NCBI RefSeq assembly: GCF_964275005.1
Contig: NC_092702.1
Span: forward strand, 783,501-847,500
DNA from: Diadema setosum
Lineage: Eukaryota > Echinodermata > Echinoidea > Diadematoida > Diadematidae
DNA length: 64,000 bases
Direction: 5' to 3'
Part shown: one piece after another, positions 60,103-64,000 of the stretch
Layout of the letters: each line of letters opens with the position of its first letter
Numbering within the stretch: position 1 is the stretch's first letter
The notes under the pieces: model-generated
Told to the model about the DNA's origin: nothing
The model's database searches: none
The model's input: only the letters and a program-made list of their open reading frames with translations
Translations under genes and position numbers: made by a program

Positions 60103-63100
60103 ACTATTTCAACGTGAATTATGTTTCAAATGAGTATATTGTCATTAACCATTAAAAAGAATTATCTCAGTAACTTCCTTACTTCATGAATAGAAATCAA
60201 TTCCAAATTTGATTGAAATTGTTGTATTAATTGAATTAACAGTTTCTGAATGAAACCGCGGGCATGCTGCCGTTGGTTTCGAAATGCCTTTGTACATTGA
60301 GCTCTTGAATTGTGTAAATGTATATGCAAATGTTTCATCGTGTAACAATGCTGCATTTGGCGATTAAATTCATGTAAATGTTACAAAAACCTTGAGCATT
60401 ACTGATAAGTTTTTGTTCTGTTTGTTCCTCACAATTACTTTCTGCTGCATATCGCAGGGTTAGGTAAAACCTGTTTGTCAATTACGTGTATACTATTCCT
60501 ACTCAAGATGTACATGAATCATACCTCATAGTCAACATTCTGGCATACTAACACTTAAATATGTAAACGCCTTCTGTGTTCATCAGGAGAGCACGAATTG
60601 TTATTCAAGAAAACTCAGTGAAAAAAAAAAATCACGTTCAAGAGGTTTTCTTATTGGCCCGATTTTCTTGTGAGTCACAAAATGCAATCACTGACATGAC
60701 TGACGTTAAACTGCCTAAAAGCGTTTCAGTCACTCTCTGATTTATTAGAATGGGGAAGGAAGAAATACACACTGCATTTCAGACACTTTCTACAATTCAT
60801 TCATTCAGTAGGGGCACTTTGAGATTATGTTGTCTGTACCTACTACTTTTTCATGTTAATGTTTCTGTTTAAAGGCATTATTTAATGGTAGATGATGAAA
60901 CACAACCCTAGCTTTAGTGCTTCAAAATAGCTCTGGAATAATAGTTAGGGATACAAACAACTAATGTAAATATTCGAATCAGTATAATCAATGTCCAGTA
61001 TTGTTAAATATACAAAATGTCAACAATATTTATGATGAAAATGTTTCTGGACCAAAGCCATCTGCAGTTATATGGTTTAGTGAGAAAATAGTGATATTCC
61101 TTATATCTTAGGCTTTATTGCTAAAGTTGTACAGGGTAGGTTGTTTTGTGATACGATTGAAGTACACATAATATGCATCAAATGTGATATTTAGAACATT
61201 TATAAATCACTGCACTCAGTGAAAATATACCTTTAAAATTTGTACATGGTGTGGTCGAAAATATTTCATTTTTCCTTGTAGGAGAAATGAGGATATCTCG
61301 ATGTTAGCTCTGAGCTACTTGTGACACTCTCGGAAAAGACAGCTGAGGAGGGAGGATAAGGGGTGATAAGGCTACCATGAAAACTACTCTGATCTGGTAC
61401 TCGACTCGAGTTGTCGAATTTTATTCAGTTCAGAAGCACAGTTCTAAAAGGCATAATATATCAGATACTGAATCGAACACTTGATGAAGTACATCACCAT
61501 CGGGCCTGGTTCACACACTAAGCTTGTCAAACACGACCGGGTCTTATGGGATACATACGCGCTTGTCAAACACCACCGGGTCTGCCACTGATGAGAGAGG
61601 GTGGCGGATGAGGAGGCTACCACGACAACTACTCTGGTCTGGTACTCAACTATAGTTGTCGAGATTTATACAGTATAAAACAGCTTGCAAAAGCTATCTC
61701 GCTTCAGAAACGAGCCTATTATAGACGTGCGCAGTATTAAATTGGTATGAGATACTGAATCGAACCCTGACGGACATCAGAAAAAATCCATTCTAGCTTC
61801 GGGGAAAATGTGCCAAAGGCCTATACGGCAAGCATATCAAATTATTAACACAATTCAAGGGAATCATCATCCTGTTTTGCCGAGAGGCAAATATTCATTC
61901 TGAATCATGACCATATATACTCGACCAAAAGTTGAAAACTAAATTGTCTACGGCAGAGCAGCCGTGGACAATTTGAGAGCTCAGACAACTACTGTCCTAG
62001 GCAGAGCAAGCGAACAAGTTTAGATGTTAAACACATCCTCTTCCTAAGCTAGTTCCGTCTCGTCAATCTTCTTCGAGCAGACGACTTGGATAGAATTCGG
62101 TTCCAAGTGACAACAATACTGTTCCAGCTATATATCACTAATCAAGATCGGAAAAAAAAGATGGACTCTGGCTTCGGAAAACAAGAATGCTATGGAAGCA
62201 TACTTAATCATATCCACAATTCCAGTTAACCAACGTTTGATAAACTGTCAATTTCCCTCGCTACCGAAAAACAAGCATCCATACTAAATACTGAACTTAA
62301 CTCAACTCGACCAAAAGTTGAAAGAATTGTTTACGGCACAGCAGTCGCACAAATCGCAGGAAACACAAACTGTAAGAGATTCCATACTCTTGTCAATGAC
62401 AATCTGTTTCACACAGACGACCGAGGTGTTTTACGGTTTAATACAAAAGACAGCACTAAGAACGGAAGAATGAACGCTTTATTGCTAAAGTTGTACAGGG
62501 TAGGTTGTTTTGTGATACGATTGAAGTACACATAATATGCATCAAATGTGATATTTAGAACATTTATAAGTCACTGCACTCAGTGAAAATATACCTTTAA
62601 AATTTGTACATGGTGTGGTCGAAAATATTTTATTTTTCCTTGTAGAAGAAATGAGGATATCTCGATGTTAGCTCTGAGCTACTTGTGACACTCTCGGAAA
62701 AGACAGCTGAGGAGGGAGGATAGGGGGTGATAAGGCTACCATGAAAACTACTCTGATCTGGTACTCGACTCGAGTTGTCGAATTTTATTCAGTTCAGAAG
62801 CACAGTTCTAAAAGGCATAATATATCAGATACTGAATCGAACACTTGATGACGTACATCACCATCGGGCCTGGCTCTCACACTAAGCTTGTCAAACACCA
62901 CCGGATCTGGGATACATACGCGCTTGTCAAACACCACCGGGTCTGCCACTGATGAGAGAGGGTGGCGGATGAGAAGGCTACCACGACAACTACTCTGGTC
63001 TGGTACTCAACTATAGTTGTCGAGATTTATACAGTATAAAACAGCTTGCAAAAGCTATCTCGCTTCAGAAACGAGCCTATTAAAGACGTGCGCAGTATTA

Positions 63101-64000
63101 AATTGGTATGAGATACTGAATCGAACCCTGACGGACATCAGAAAAATCCATTCTAGCTTCGGGGAAAATGTGCCAAAGGCCTATACGGCAAGCATATCAA
63201 ATTATTAACACAATTCAAGGGAATAATCATCCTGTTTTGCCGAGAGGCAAATATTCATTCTGAATCATGACCATATATACTCGACCAAAAGTTGAAAACT
63301 AAATTGTCTACGGCAGAGCAGCCGTGGACAATTTGAGAGCTCAGAGAACTACTGTCCTAGGCAGAGCAAGCGAACAAGTTTAGATGTTAAACACATCCTC
63401 TTACTAAGCTAGTTCCGTCTCGTCAATCTTCTTCGAGAAGACGACTTGGATAGAATTCGGTTCCAAGTGACAACAATACTGTTCCAGCTATATATCACTA
63501 ATCAAAATCGGAAAAAAAAAGATGGACTCTGGCTTCGGAAAACAAGAATGCTATGGAAGCATACTTAATCATATCCACAATTCCAGTTAACCAACGTTTG
63601 ATAAACTGTCAATTTCCTACGCTACCGAAAAACAATCATCCATACTAAATACTGAACTTAACTCAACTCGACCAAAAGTTGAAAGAATTGTTTACGGCAC
63701 AGCAGTCGCACAAATGGCAGGAAACACAAACTGTAAGAGATTCCATACTCTTGTCAATGACAATCTGTTTCACACAGACGACCGAGGTGTTTTACGGTTT
63801 AATACAAAAGACAGCACTAAGAACGGAAGAATGGACGCTGGCTTCGGAGAAGAAAAAAAAATCCTACAAAAGCATAATTATCACCAAACATTCATACTGA
63901 ATTGTATCAAAAGTCGTCTAGGTCAGAGCGGCCGTACAAACCCACGCACAAATGACAATGAACAAACACCACTGTAGAAGAAGTCGAAATCCCCACACAG
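60103..64000. repeat. Satellite unit G with internal duplication, cut by the window end
   Basis: In phase with the other units. It carries the same internal duplication as unit D: 61112-62475 and from 62476, offset 1,364 bp, with the same junction GAATGAACGCTTTATTGC. Unit D and unit G are therefore copies of one rearranged variant. Confidence 0.9.

Overview
The window is eukaryotic and almost surely from an animal. It has spliced genes with GT-AG introns and Kozak-type starts, a tRNA-derived SINE, a non-LTR retrotransposon, a DIRS-type retrotransposon fossil and large terminal-inverted-repeat DNA elements. Base composition and the mixture of elements fit a marine invertebrate, but I cannot name the species. 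I see no ordinary host gene: the window is a satellite array that has been invaded repeatedly.

Background layer. A tandem repeat of about 3.14 kb runs from base 1 to 64000. Units A (1-3139) and B (3140-6284) are complete. Unit C is split into three pieces by two large elements (6285-6448, 21680-23617, 46582-47627). Unit D (47628-52130) carries an internal 1,365-bp duplication. Unit E (52131-54430) is more diverged. After a patch of LINE, minisatellite and MITE sequence, the partial unit F (57479-60102) and unit G (60103-64000, with the same internal duplication as D) follow. I find no conserved reading frame in the satellite.

Element 1 (6449-21673, 15.2 kb) and element 2 (23618-46575, 23.0 kb including a 7.1-kb nested insertion) both lie in unit C. 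Each is flanked by a perfect 6-bp target duplication (GGCATG; AGCATA), has multi-kilobase terminal inverted repeats that begin AGTAGTAT (the left tip of element 2 reads GGTAGTAT), and carries a TGACGTCA box at the same distance from its tips. Each has one recognisable gene: a 442-bp exon with four C2H2 zinc fingers, a phase-1 intron of 1.1-1.2 kb, and a 3.9-kb exon. The large exon encodes an OTU-like region, a C2HC finger and a protein-primed family B DNA polymerase with a Vsr-like nuclease between polymerase motifs A and B. The two genes are diverged but share every domain. No integrase, capsid, packaging ATPase or maturation protease gene was recognised in either. They look like a compact single-gene kin group of Polintons, and I rank this as the most interesting content of the window.

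Regulatory layer. Element 2 has about thirty same-strand GTGGAGC motifs in its left arm, mirrored in the right arm, plus inward-facing GC-box/TATA-like modules in both arms that are copied again in front of the zinc-finger exon. Element 1 has three tandem copies of a roughly 230-bp promoter/start-region module before its zinc-finger exon. A plausible model, not shown here, is that the zinc fingers recognise the arms, the polymerase copies the element from its tips, and the Vsr-like domain cuts DNA.

Later events. A dimeric tRNA-SINE sits in the left arm of element 2. A broken DIRS-type retrotransposon (37981-45085) sits in its right arm, and the left arm preserves the empty site. That fossil holds a head-to-tail 1,611-bp duplication that looks identical. 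At 54431-57478 are a 5'-truncated LINE with an open reverse transcriptase frame, a minisatellite and a 201-bp MITE with a 9-bp target duplication.
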